The notes beneath the pieces were generated by a model, which ran no database searches, had not been told where the DNA came from, and saw only the letters and a program-made list of their open reading frames with translations. From Planctomycetota bacterium (lineage in GTDB: Bacteria > Planctomycetota > Planctomycetia > Planctomycetales > Planctomycetaceae), in assembly GCA_027623235.1 (NCBI GenBank), contig JAQBVJ010000016.1, positions 1 through 64,000 of the forward strand: DNA of 64,000 bases. Direction: 5' to 3'. The translations under genes were made by a program, and so were the position numbers. This document shows, piece by piece, positions 55,703 through 64,000 of the stretch. Position 1 is the stretch's first letter. Each line of letters starts with the position of its first letter.

Positions 55703-56269
55703 TCACTCAAGAATCTTCGCCGTGCTCGTCACAACCGCCTCGATGCCCTTTTTGTCCAGCTTGCCTTTGGCGTAGGCGTGGTTGGCTTTGACTTCCTGAT
55801 CGTGCCACAGCATCACGGTCACGTCAGCCTTCCCGGCGATGCGGCATTTCGGCGGGCCTGCGGTGCCGTCAAACAAAGTCAGCGGAATGTTTTTGATGTT
55901 GTGCTTTCGTGTCAGCTTGATCAGCGTCTTCTCATCCGCTTTCGGATCCTCAGAGAGGAGTACGACGAACGCTTTCAGCTCCTTGTCCTGATTCTCATCG
56001 ATCTGTTTGTCAATTCTCGCGATGAGAGTCGCGACTTCATCCGTGATCTGGCGGGCAACAATGTTGATCACTGGCCGAGCCCCGTACCGGCAGGCGTAGC
56101 AGATCGAACGGCCTCGAGCCGGACCGGTCACGTCTTTGACATCAAACGTGCCGACGTAATCTCCCACCTGGAGACCGGACTTCAGCGGCATTCCGGTCTC
56201 GTTGTCTGCTGCCAATCCGACAGCAGAAACTGCGAACGCGCAGGCAACGGTCGTCAGAACTCGATGCAT
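55703..56269 (-). CDS. Secreted thioredoxin-like fold protein
   Basis: A 188-residue protein with a signal peptide ending near AVGLAAD. The body fits a thioredoxin-type fold (GDYVGTFDVKDVTG, then ICYACRYGARPVINIV) with CYAC as the putative redox Cys pair and a C-terminal AYAKGKLDKKGIEAVVTST helix. Planctomycetes often have such exported redoxins of unknown client. Convergent spacing shows no operon partner. Confidence 0.7.
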   Translation of the reverse strand: MHRVLTTVACAFAVSAVGLAADNETGMPLKSGLQVGDYVGTFDVKDVTGPARGRSICYACRYGARPVINIVARQITDEVATLIARIDKQIDENQDKELKAFVVLLSEDPKADEKTLIKLTRKHNIKNIPLTLFDGTAGPPKCRIAGKADVTVMLWHDQEVKANHAYAKGKLDKKGIEAVVTSTAKILE

Positions 56270-56406
56270 CGTTTTCTCCGGGATGAGGAGTCCGCCAGAC
56301 CAGCGGAAAAGCAGTCAGACAGTGTCATATTCCAAAACGGAAAAGTCACGCCATGCCGGTTTCTGAACCTGCGTCGGTTACCTGCCGGAAATCACGTCAC
56401 GTTGCC

Positions 56407-59400
56407 TCAAACGTCATCCGCCCACGGAGCGTCGAACTGAAACAGCTCGTCGATTTCGGCAGCGTCGCCAATCAGGTTGTCGCCGAGGTCAGCCATTCCG
56501 GTTCCGTGTCCGCCGGCGATGACGTCCGTTCCGGCGCCACCGTCGACGCGATCGATTCCGGCTCCGCCGAGTGCCGTGTCGTTTCCTGCTCCCGCGGTGA
56601 GGTTGTCGTTACCGTCTCCGCCCAGCAGCACGTCGTTGCCGGCACCGCCGTCCAGGAAATCGATGCCGACGTGTCCGGCGAGCCCGTCGTCTCCGTCGCC
56701 ACCAATAAGCGTATCGTTGCCCGCCTGACCACGAAGAATGTCATTGCCGAGCCCGCCCTCAAGCTGATCGGAATTGCCCGCCCCTTCGATCAAGTCATCG
56801 CCGGCATCTCCGACAAGAAGATCGCTGCCCCAACCGCCGCGGATCGTGTCCGCGTCATCTCCACCGCGGATCGTGTCGGCTCCCAGCTCTCCCAGCAGAA
56901 GATCGCGGAATTCGCTTCCGATCACGCTGTCGTTTCCAGCCTCGCCGTCAACGACGACACCATCGTCGAGCAGATTCGTGAAGACAGCGCGAGTCACCTG
57001 GCTGAGATCCACGCTGTCGTTGCCGGTACTGCCGCGAACATGCAGCCTCCGAATGAGGCTCAAACTGAGGCCCGCGATTTCACTCACGATGACACCGTTA
57101 TATTCCACCTGGACGTTGTTGCCGCTGGAGCGGACCGTGACCGACGACGAATCCGGTGCGAGCAGCGTCAGCTGGCGGTTGTTCTGCGAATACCCGACTC
57201 GAACCTGCGTTGCCTCGTTGATCAGGTCGCCGCCGGCATTGATGAACCGGTTCGTGCCGGGACCACCGGCCAGAACGTCAGAACTGCTTCCCCCGTCAAG
57301 GTAGTCGTCGCCAACTCCACCCAGCAGGATGTCAGCCTCTCCCAGACCCAGCAGGAAGTCGTTGCCTTCTCCGCCGAGCAATGAGTCTTCGTCTTCGTCG
57401 CCGCGCAGCAGGTCATTACCACGATCTCCGACGAGCCCGTCGCGACCGCGATTGCCGTACAGCGAATCCGCTCCGTCATTACCGAACAGCCAGTCGGCAT
57501 CGCGATCACCGAAGAGCTGATCCGCTTCCGTGCCCCCGTGAAGGTCGTCCTCGCCGGGCCCGCCGCGAATCGAGTCAGCGCCGGCATCGCCGAACAGTTG
57601 ATCGTGCCCGCCATCGCCAAAGATCGTGTCGTCGTCGTCGCCACCGAACGCGCGGTCGTCACCGTCGCCACCAAAAATGACATCCGCACCGGCGTCGCCT
57701 TCGAGCAAATCGTTGCCGTCACCCCCGTTGATCGAATCCGCTCCGTTGCCGCCACGCAGCGTGTCGTCGCCGGCGTGACCATTGACAACGTCTACCCCGT
57801 CGTTGCCGCTCAGATCGTCGTTGCCCAGGTCGCCGCCGATCGTGTCGTCTCCGGTTCCTCCGATACCCGTATCGTCACCGAATCCGCCATAAATCAGGTC
57901 GTCTCCCGCGTTGCCGCGAAGGTCATCGTTGCCCTCGTCGCCGCTCAGAAAATCGTCACCGGCCCCGGCGATGATCAGGTCGTTCCCAGCCTCCCCCTGC
58001 AGGTTGTCGGCGCCGGCCGAGCCGTAAAGCGTGTCGTCTCCCGCTCCCCCCCGGAGCCAGAGTTCGACGCCGATGGCCGCTCGACCGTCCAGCACATTGC
58101 TTCCGTCTCCGCCGTTGAGGATCACCATTTCCGTCGAAGAGAACTCGTCGGTGCCTCGCCCGAGAAGCTGAGTCGCCGTCACCCGAAAATCAAAGTTGCC
58201 CCACTCAACGAGTATGTCGCTGCCGTCCCCGCCGGACAGAGTGTCGTTGCCGTCCCCGCCGCTGACGCGGTCGCCGTCACCGTCCTCACCGCGGACATCG
58301 TCGTTTCCGTTATCGCCGTTCATAACGTCGGCATCGCCCCCGCCGAACAGCAGATCGTTGCCGTCGCCAGCGAACATCGTGTCCAGTCCGAAGCCGCCAA
58401 ACATCGTGTCGTTACCCTCCTGGCCGTAGAGCAGGTCCGATCCGCCATTGCCAAACAGCAGGTCGTCCCCCGGGCCGCCGTGGATCTGGTCGGCCATTTC
58501 GCCACCGCGGACCGTGTCGTCGCCGGAACCACCACGCAGTATCGCCTGCCGCCCCGACGATTCCGTCGTGATCAGGTCATTGCCGAACGAGCCGTCGATC
58601 ACGACGCGCGCTGTGAAAGTCGGGTCGAGTGCCGTTAACGTCAACGAGTCATACCCTCGCCCGAGATTGATGCTCAGATTCGTGGCTGGACTGGCGAAGT
58701 CGAGTATCGCTGCACCGTGAATCAGCCGCGTCTGATCGGCCGCCGCTCCGGCACGAACTGTCACGACGTCACCCCGGAATCCAAACTCGATGGATCGCAC
58801 CGGAGCCGGCACGGCGTCGAGCACACTCGTGACGTTTTCGTAAGAGATTTTCGAACCGTCTGAATTGATCGTGCCGAACCCTGGCTCGCTCAGCGCGTAC
58901 CCGACAGCGGTCGCCGTGCCACCCTCGACGATCAATGAATCGTCGCCGCCGACGGTGCCAAGAAACGTGACGCCCTCCGGCGGAACCGCATTCGCTGTCC
59001 CCAGGTCAACCGTCACGATGTCCGTGTCAGGCGAGCCAAAGACCACCAGCTCGTTCATGGCAACAAAACTGAATCGAAACAGTTCGGCGCCGGCCACCGA
59101 TCGCACCACCACGTCGCCGGAATCGCCGACGACCTCGTACTGTCCTCCCCCGTCCGGAAGCTGAACCCGGTACGTCCGCTGAGCCTCAAACGCACCCACA
59201 TCGACCGGGTGATCGAGCGATCGCACCTCGCCACGCTGATCGGTTGCCGGTGCCCGGTCGCGGTCGCCCGCATCGATCGCCGGGCTCGAAGCGAGCAGTG
59301 CATGAGTCCGCGTCGGCCCGCCATTGTCGGCCAGCGGGAGCAGACCGAGGTTCAGAACGTTTCCCGGCGAGCCGAACTGATTGGAATTGTCTCCGTCAGC

Positions 59401-61362
59401 AACGCCAATCACCCGCGAGCCATCGCCAATAATATTGAACGAGCTGCTGGCAATCATGTTGCCGTGGTAATCCAGATTGCCAAGATTGGCTCCGATCAGA
59501 ACGTTGTGCAGCTGCAAAGCCGGCCCGTCCGTGTAAACGCCGCTGCCCTCTCCACCGGACGACTGGTTCAGCGTGAACGTTGAGCTTGTCAGCAGCGATC
59601 CCTGCGCGGAGGCCCACAGACCGCCACCCTGATTTTTGCCCGGTTCGCCAATCATTCCGGAGGCACCATCGGCGCCGGCTGGCGTCCCCTTTCCCGCTTT
59701 GCCTCCAGCCGCGCCAAGACCGTGACCGGAACTGTTTGATGAGACTGTCGAATTTGTCACGGTGAGATTGCTTCCGGCGACGTAAACTCCGCCGCCCTGG
59801 CCATCGCCGCCGTCTCCGCCGATCCCACCCTGGCCACCGTCGGCCGCCGAACCCCCTCCCATCGGATCGCCGGCGTCGCCGCCCGCACCACCCGTTCCAC
59901 CATTTCCTCCCATTGCCGCGTTCAACGCGACGGCCGTCTCAACCAGAGTCAGCACGCCTGCCTGCGTGCGGATGCCGCCACCATGAGCGAAGCCTCCGTC
60001 AGACCCGTCGCCTCCGAGCGCTCCCCCGGCAGCGCCGGCCGCACCGTCTCCACCGGCCCCGCCATCGCCTCCGTTTCGCCCGGTGCCCCCTTGAGCCAGG
60101 TTGCCTGTCACGCTGCTTCGCGTCACCGTCGCGTTGGCGAGTTCGACAGAGATCGCTCCGCCCACGGCATCGCCAGCGTCCGGACTGATCCCTCCTGGAG
60201 TTCCCTGAGCAGCAATCGCTCCGCCAACCGACTCGCCGCCCTCTCCGCCCGCTCCGCCGAATCCGGAGTTACCGCCGACCGCGCTATTGCCGGTCAGGCT
60301 TGAGTCGACCACGTTGAGGGATCCGAACTTGAGATAAACCGCACCACCGCCCGCATCAGCGCCTTCCCCTCCACGCCCCCCTTGACCGCCGATCGCTCCG
60401 CCCGCGCCTTCTCCTCCGGCACCCCCTGCTCCGCCCTGACCCGCCCGTGCCCGGTTCGTTGCGAACGTCGAACCGCTCACAGTCAGTTGCGCGCTGTCAC
60501 CGAATATGGCTCCCCCATAGGCGATGCCTCCGGTCCGACCTTCCTTCCCGTCGACGCCGCCACCTTCGATCACACCCGACGCACCGGTCGCACCGTCGCC
60601 GCCTTGCGCCACGTTGTTGGTCAAGGAGCCGCCGGTGATTGTCAGCGCTGCACTGTAGATGGCCACCGCTCCGCCGATGCCGCGATGCCCGTCTCCGTTG
60701 GCGTTGTTTGTGCCGAACGCGATGTTGCTGCTGACTTCGACTCCGCTGAGCTCAACATTGCCGCCGACAGACAGGATCGCTCCACCGATCGAATCCCGCT
60801 CCGTCGGCTGACTGCCAGACATTCCGTCGTCACGAGCGACTCCGTTTCGAATCGAGAGGTTTCGAAAGATCGCCGTGACATTCTGAAAAATGTGAAACGC
60901 CCGATCCGTGCCCGAAGCGTCAATAATTGTTGAGCCGACTCCGGCACCTTCAAACACGATCGTCCGATTGCCCTCAGTCAGGTCAAAGTCGCCGGTCAGA
61001 TTTGCGTTGTCCTGCCCGTTTGAGTTTCCCAGCCCGATTCTCCATTGCCCCGGTCCCAGGGTGATGATGTCGTCTTCGCCGTTGGAGTTTGCCTGACTGA
61101 TGATGTCGCGCAGACTGGTCGCACTCCCGTCGACTGCGGTCAGCACTGGAGTGAACGCCGACAGAACGACTCGGTCTTCGAGTTGCTGAATCGAGCTCAA
61201 CGACCTTCGTGAGCGGTTCGAGCGACAACACATTCCCTCAAAGTGCTTCGAAATAAGACGCCGCCAGTGCTTCCGAAATCGCTCACCCCGACCAGGACGA
61301 GGTGACACAAATGACAGATCCTTGCCGAACGTCGACTCAGTCTGATTAAGGTGCGTTTTCAT
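56407..61362 (-). CDS. Giant secreted RTX/choice-of-anchor beta-helix protein
   Basis: A 1651-residue protein. The N-terminus holds LEDRVVLSA (61-69), a planctomycete LEPR-XLL-type sorting signature rather than an ordinary signal peptide. Residues about 75-760 form a right-handed beta-helix region with very Gly-rich loops (GGAGGEGAGGAIGGQGG) closing with SSPAIDAGDRDRAPATDQRG, as in choice-of-anchor Q domains. From about 960 onward come two arrays of RTX nonapeptides (pattern GGxGxDxLx), which fold into calcium-bound beta-rolls, split by a non-RTX spacer (RFINAGGDLINEATQVRVGY). ATG 61362 (MKTHLNQ) is preferred over an earlier codon at 61494. Probably a calcium-stabilised surface adhesin or matrix protein. 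Confidence 0.9.
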   Translation of the reverse strand: MKTHLNQTESTFGKDLSFVSPRPGRGERFRKHWRRLISKHFEGMCCRSNRSRRSLSSIQQLEDRVVLSAFTPVLTAVDGSATSLRDIISQANSNGEDDIITLGPGQWRIGLGNSNGQDNANLTGDFDLTEGNRTIVFEGAGVGSTIIDASGTDRAFHIFQNVTAIFRNLSIRNGVARDDGMSGSQPTERDSIGGAILSVGGNVELSGVEVSSNIAFGTNNANGDGHRGIGGAVAIYSAALTITGGSLTNNVAQGGDGATGASGVIEGGGVDGKEGRTGGIAYGGAIFGDSAQLTVSGSTFATNRARAGQGGAGGAGGEGAGGAIGGQGGRGGEGADAGGGAVYLKFGSLNVVDSSLTGNSAVGGNSGFGGAGGEGGESVGGAIAAQGTPGGISPDAGDAVGGAISVELANATVTRSSVTGNLAQGGTGRNGGDGGAGGDGAAGAAGGALGGDGSDGGFAHGGGIRTQAGVLTLVETAVALNAAMGGNGGTGGAGGDAGDPMGGGSAADGGQGGIGGDGGDGQGGGVYVAGSNLTVTNSTVSSNSSGHGLGAAGGKAGKGTPAGADGASGMIGEPGKNQGGGLWASAQGSLLTSSTFTLNQSSGGEGSGVYTDGPALQLHNVLIGANLGNLDYHGNMIASSSFNIIGDGSRVIGVADGDNSNQFGSPGNVLNLGLLPLADNGGPTRTHALLASSPAIDAGDRDRAPATDQRGEVRSLDHPVDVGAFEAQRTYRVQLPDGGGQYEVVGDSGDVVVRSVAGAELFRFSFVAMNELVVFGSPDTDIVTVDLGTANAVPPEGVTFLGTVGGDDSLIVEGGTATAVGYALSEPGFGTINSDGSKISYENVTSVLDAVPAPVRSIEFGFRGDVVTVRAGAAADQTRLIHGAAILDFASPATNLSINLGRGYDSLTLTALDPTFTARVVIDGSFGNDLITTESSGRQAILRGGSGDDTVRGGEMADQIHGGPGDDLLFGNGGSDLLYGQEGNDTMFGGFGLDTMFAGDGNDLLFGGGDADVMNGDNGNDDVRGEDGDGDRVSGGDGNDTLSGGDGSDILVEWGNFDFRVTATQLLGRGTDEFSSTEMVILNGGDGSNVLDGRAAIGVELWLRGGAGDDTLYGSAGADNLQGEAGNDLIIAGAGDDFLSGDEGNDDLRGNAGDDLIYGGFGDDTGIGGTGDDTIGGDLGNDDLSGNDGVDVVNGHAGDDTLRGGNGADSINGGDGNDLLEGDAGADVIFGGDGDDRAFGGDDDDTIFGDGGHDQLFGDAGADSIRGGPGEDDLHGGTEADQLFGDRDADWLFGNDGADSLYGNRGRDGLVGDRGNDLLRGDEDEDSLLGGEGNDFLLGLGEADILLGGVGDDYLDGGSSSDVLAGGPGTNRFINAGGDLINEATQVRVGYSQNNRQLTLLAPDSSSVTVRSSGNNVQVEYNGVIVSEIAGLSLSLIRRLHVRGSTGNDSVDLSQVTRAVFTNLLDDGVVVDGEAGNDSVIGSEFRDLLLGELGADTIRGGDDADTIRGGWGSDLLVGDAGDDLIEGAGNSDQLEGGLGNDILRGQAGNDTLIGGDGDDGLAGHVGIDFLDGGAGNDVLLGGDGNDNLTAGAGNDTALGGAGIDRVDGGAGTDVIAGGHGTGMADLGDNLIGDAAEIDELFQFDAPWADDV

Positions 61363-61996
61363 GAAAGTCTCGGTCTGAGTGATAATGAGCTGACAGGCAG
61401 CAAACGCACACAAATTCTGTGAAACGACATCGCTCGATGTTTCTTCACTGGCGGTCGCTGCCTGGTGTTCAGAAATCCTGTCATTCGCTGGCAATGTGTT
61501 TCGGAGTCCGTACGACGGGATGCGCCGACGATGCGGGCTGTGAGGCCTCAGCGCTTAACCAATCCCCGGGAACCCTCAGATTCCCGTATCGCGACTTCGT
61601 CAAGCTGAAGCAGTGCAAACCACGGGACACATCGGTCAATCTGGTGAACGCGAATTGACGAGAGCAGGCAGCGCACTCCGCGAAGCACCAGAGACAATGG
61701 AACGGCACGAAAGGTTGAAACTCCGCATCGCGAGACATTGACCATCCCGTCACGAGACTCCAGCCGGACGGGACGGTCGCGATCGACAGGCAACATCACC
61801 TGCCAACCTGATCGGCATTGCGGCATTCTTCAGCCGCTCGGATTAATTCACGGCCTGTCCTGTCGACTGCCGGGGGCCAGGCAAGCACCCTTACGAACAT
61901 CCGACCTCGCTGACCGATCGCCCGACCCGATAGACTTTCCCGCAGCTCACACCACACGCATTTCCCCCCTCAACGCCGTTCGCCAGAGAGACTCCT
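61363..61996. other. Divergent intergenic region, 634 bp
   Basis: Between the RTX gene and the TIR gene. Several short frames exist on both strands but none shows a family match or clear ribosome binding site. Promoters for both genes are expected. Confidence 0.5.
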
Positions 61997-63133
61997 GTGG
62001 CCAGCAAGAAACTTGTCGAAATCGTGAAAAAGGGGCGAGCCGCACTCGGCAGGTGGCGGCGAGACAATCCTGAACTGCTGCTCGACCTGTCCGACGCTGA
62101 CCTGCAGGACATCAACCTGCGCGGTGCCAACCTCAAGCGGGCCGATCTGACCGGAGCCAACCTGCAGGGCGCGGACCTTGTTGGAGCTCAGCTTGCCGAA
62201 GCGGACCTCACACGAGCTGATTTGCGATCAGCGAAACTGGTCAAGGCCGACTTCTACCAGGCTCGACTTTTCAAATCGACGCTCAGCGAGTCCGACTGCA
62301 GCGGAGCCTACTTCCGCAAAACAGATCTGACCCAGGCAGACTTCTCGGACGCGGACCTGACGAAAGCGGATCTGGTCGAGTGCAATCTGGTGAATGGCTG
62401 CCTCGCCCGCGCGACACTCATCGGAGCCGACCTGTCCGGCGCGACGCTGCGCGGAGTCGACATTCGCGAAGCAACGCTTGGCTGGACGCTGCTCGGTCTG
62501 CTGGATCTCTCACAGATTGTCGGCCTCGATCAGGTCAACCATCTGGGCCCCAGCACGCTCGGCCTGGACACGGCGTTGCGGTCTCACGACAAACTTTCGC
62601 GCGAGTTTCTCCAGGGATGCGGCATCACCGAAGGAGTGATTCATCACTGGGAAACACTGTTCGGACATCCGATGGAAAAGCTGTCCTGCTTCGTCCGGTA
62701 CGCTCCCGACGATGCTTCGTTCGCTCAGAACATGGTCAAGCGAGGTCAGGAAAAAGGCGTCCGCTGCTGGCTCGACGGTATGCCCGCCGAGAAATCGAGC
62801 CGCCGCAACCGTGACTCGCCAACAACCTACGAGACCGATCAGAAGACGATCCTGTGCCTGTCGAAAGCTTCGCTGACCAGTTGGTGGATCAACGACGAAC
62901 TGGAACGTGTCCTGGATCGCGAGGAGCAGCTGAAGAAGGCCAGCGGTAAAGAGGTGCGACTGCTCTATCCGGTCAACCTGGACGGCTACATGTTCAGCGG
63001 AGACTGGAAGCACGCACGCGACAAACAGATCGCAAAGCTCGCGACAGACTTTGTCGGCTGGCGCAGAAACAAGGACAAGTTCGACGAGCAGCAGTCAAAG
63101 CTGATCCAGAATATGAATGAAAGCAAACGCTGA
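61997..63133 (+). CDS. Pentapeptide-repeat protein with C-terminal TIR domain
   Basis: A 378-residue soluble protein. Residues 28-162 are pentapeptide repeats (A[D/N]LxX, for example ADLTGANLQGADLVGAQL), forming a right-handed beta-helix. Residues 228-365 form a TIR-type domain: CFVRYAPDDASFAQNMVKRG, GVRCWLD, ILCLSKASLTSWWINDELE (candidate catalytic Glu301) and LYPVNLDG. Bacterial TIR domains often cleave NAD in anti-phage defence; the pentapeptide part could be sensor or scaffold. Start is GTG 61997 with AGAGAGAC upstream. It stands alone, without an obvious defence partner. NADase activity is an inference. Confidence 0.85.
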   Translation: MASKKLVEIVKKGRAALGRWRRDNPELLLDLSDADLQDINLRGANLKRADLTGANLQGADLVGAQLAEADLTRADLRSAKLVKADFYQARLFKSTLSESDCSGAYFRKTDLTQADFSDADLTKADLVECNLVNGCLARATLIGADLSGATLRGVDIREATLGWTLLGLLDLSQIVGLDQVNHLGPSTLGLDTALRSHDKLSREFLQGCGITEGVIHHWETLFGHPMEKLSCFVRYAPDDASFAQNMVKRGQEKGVRCWLDGMPAEKSSRRNRDSPTTYETDQKTILCLSKASLTSWWINDELERVLDREEQLKKASGKEVRLLYPVNLDGYMFSGDWKHARDKQIAKLATDFVGWRRNKDKFDEQQSKLIQNMNESKR

Positions 63134-63160
63134 GAGCCGTCATCTGGATCGCGGACCGGA

Positions 63161-63667
63161 CTACGCGCCGCCGCTACCCGGGGGTTTCGGTGGAGAGAAC
63201 TTAATCTTTTCGACGTACTTCACGATGTTGCCGTCGCTCCCGATTTTGCCCGTGCAGGCGCCGACCGCGTTGATCACGTTTCGGAAGTGCAGGTTGTAGT
63301 CGGCGTCGATTTCAACCTCCATCTCTTTCGCGAGGTCGGCTCCGGCCTGTGTGATCATCTTGAAGATTTCCAGGTTGAGCTGCTTGAACGAGTTCTGGTC
63401 GTTCCCGAGCGGCGTGCCTCCAAGATAAACACCGGCCAGTGATCCGTCCGGATTGGCTTGCAGCTTGACTTTGATGTCCGGCAACTGAATGTCATCAGTC
63501 GGCTGCGAAGGTGCACCGACGGCCGGCATGTTGATGTTGAAGTCGCCCTCCGGCTCAACGATCTTCAGCGTCAACATGAAGAAAATCAAAAGCTGAAACA
63601 CCACGTCGATCATGGCCGACATGTTCATTTCGATTTTTTCCGGACCCGGTCGCTCTCGTCTACTCAT
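63161..63667 (-). CDS. exbD: ExbD/TolR-type biopolymer transport protein
   Basis: A 168-residue protein with one membrane helix (about 17-36) containing the conserved Asp21 (MSAMIDVVFQLLIFFMLT) that carries protons with the ExbB/MotA partner, and a periplasmic domain ending in a Pro/Gly tail. It would use the proton gradient to power outer-membrane uptake or envelope maintenance. ATG 63667 is preferred to the GTG just upstream, as GAGG lies 7 bases before. A second ExbD-like gene lies upstream; no ExbB is in the window. Confidence 0.9.
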   Translation of the reverse strand: MSRRERPGPEKIEMNMSAMIDVVFQLLIFFMLTLKIVEPEGDFNINMPAVGAPSQPTDDIQLPDIKVKLQANPDGSLAGVYLGGTPLGNDQNSFKQLNLEIFKMITQAGADLAKEMEVEIDADYNLHFRNVINAVGACTGKIGSDGNIVKYVEKIKFSPPKPPGSGGA

Positions 63668-63721
63668 CACGAAACCTCATTTGAGGTGAATGCGTTCTTG
63701 AAATTTGCCAGCCGTCGTTAC

Positions 63722-64000
63722 TCAATCGCGATCCCGCTTGCCGAAGTGAGATTCACCTTCATTCCAAGTGGAATCAGCCGCCCGTCCGAACTCCGCCGCG
63801 AACTGCATAGCAGGAATCACCGCACCCGGCCCAGGACCTTTCGCCTGAGCCGTCAATTCATGACTTCCCTCGGGATCTGCGATTTGCAGGGTCAGCATGA
63901 AAAACACCAGAAGTAGAAACACAATGTCGATCATCGCCGACATGTCGTGAAACGGTTTCGACGGTGTCTGCTGGCTGCTGGCTGCTGGCTGCTGGCTGCG
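63722..64000 (-). CDS. Second ExbD/TolR-like protein, cut by window edge, odd C-terminus
   Basis: The frame is open to the last base of the window. The core KPFHDMSAMIDIVFLLLVFFMLTLQIADPEG matches the ExbD membrane helix with the conserved Asp. After EGSHEL the sequence no longer resembles an ExbD periplasmic domain and stops about 45 residues later (NEGESHFGKRDRD). So the gene either encodes a short variant or lost its periplasmic domain. Upstream codons come from a heptamer repeat (CTGGCTG) and read Ser/Gln/Ala/Pro. If translation starts at 63943 (MSAMID), the protein is 73 residues. Confidence 0.65.
   Translation of the reverse strand, partial: RSQQPAASSQQTPSKPFHDMSAMIDIVFLLLVFFMLTLQIADPEGSHELTAQAKGPGPGAVIPAMQFAAEFGRAADSTWNEGESHFGKRDRD
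63971..63998. repeat. Heptamer tandem repeat CTGGCTG, four copies
   Basis: Four perfect copies of CTGGCTG and a partial fifth reach the window end. The repeat lies in the N-terminal coding part of, or just upstream of, the second exbD. A 7-bp unit is not a multiple of three, so slippage would shift the frame. Confidence 0.85.

Noticed and set aside
56430-58560. Dense repeat-like DNA suggesting a CRISPR or satellite array
   Set aside because: The periodicity is 27 bp, in frame with RTX nonapeptides of the 56407-61362 protein; units are degenerate and coding.
61738-62073. 111-residue open frame overlapping the TIR gene start
   Set aside because: Different frame from the clear pentapeptide coding sequence; no family match.

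Overview
The window looks like chromosomal DNA of a planctomycete (Planctomycetota, probably class Planctomycetia). The basis is family content: two Tat-exported DUF1501 proteins, a DUF1549/DUF1553 protein with planctomycete-type cytochrome motifs, a giant protein with a LEDRxxLSA-type N-terminus, secreted kelch and sialidase-like proteins, and many palindromic intergenic repeats. The DNA is GC-rich and both strands are densely coded. I saw no rRNA, tRNA, CRISPR array, transposase or phage gene. This was read by eye, without database searches.

Layout. 1-1.3 kb: two genes facing each other, each broken at the same cluster of hairpin repeats. 1.8-5.7 kb: a small sugar-metabolism cluster (mannose-6-phosphate-isomerase-like cupin, sugar phosphate isomerase/epimerase, Gfo/Idh/MocA oxidoreductase), interrupted by a four-helix-bundle (23S-IVP-like) gene set in TGACCAA-type repeats. 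5.8-6.8 kb: greA and a small cupin. 6.8-12 kb (minus strand): mreB-mreC-mreD-PBP2, a cell-wall elongation operon. 13-17.4 kb: gyrA and an FHA-EAL protein. 17.6-22 kb (minus): acetamidase/formamidase, MFS transporter, amidohydrolase and a kelch protein, probably amide or organic-acid uptake and breakdown. 22.2-32.9 kb (minus): a compact chemosensory operon: Hanks-type kinase with two receiver domains, CheA, an ammonium-transporter/chemoreceptor fusion, a heme-motif chemoreceptor, CheW, CheB and CheR. 33-44 kb: typical planctomycete secreted protein clusters (DUF1501, lactonase, DUF1549/DUF1553, PPC, sialidase-like). 44-49 kb: a gene remnant, SH3 protein, xth and nadK. 49.4-52.8 kb: a coupled pair, an exported SLBB membrane protein and an MreB-like actin-fold protein. 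52.9-55.3 kb (minus): leuC, a clan AA aspartic protease-like gene, and leuD. 55.7-64 kb: thioredoxin-fold secreted protein, a 1651-residue RTX/choice-of-anchor protein, a pentapeptide-TIR protein and two ExbD genes, the second cut by the window edge.

Most notable. The chemosensory operon senses through an Amt channel fused to a methyl-accepting domain, has a CXXCH receptor, lacks a stand-alone CheY, and carries a Ser/Thr kinase with one degenerate and one intact receiver domain that could be the output. The SLBB plus actin-like ATPase pair looks like an undescribed envelope-cytoskeleton module. Palindromic repeats occur between genes, at gene breakpoints and once in frame inside an MFS gene. 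Short tandem duplications of 15-18 bp recur through the window.
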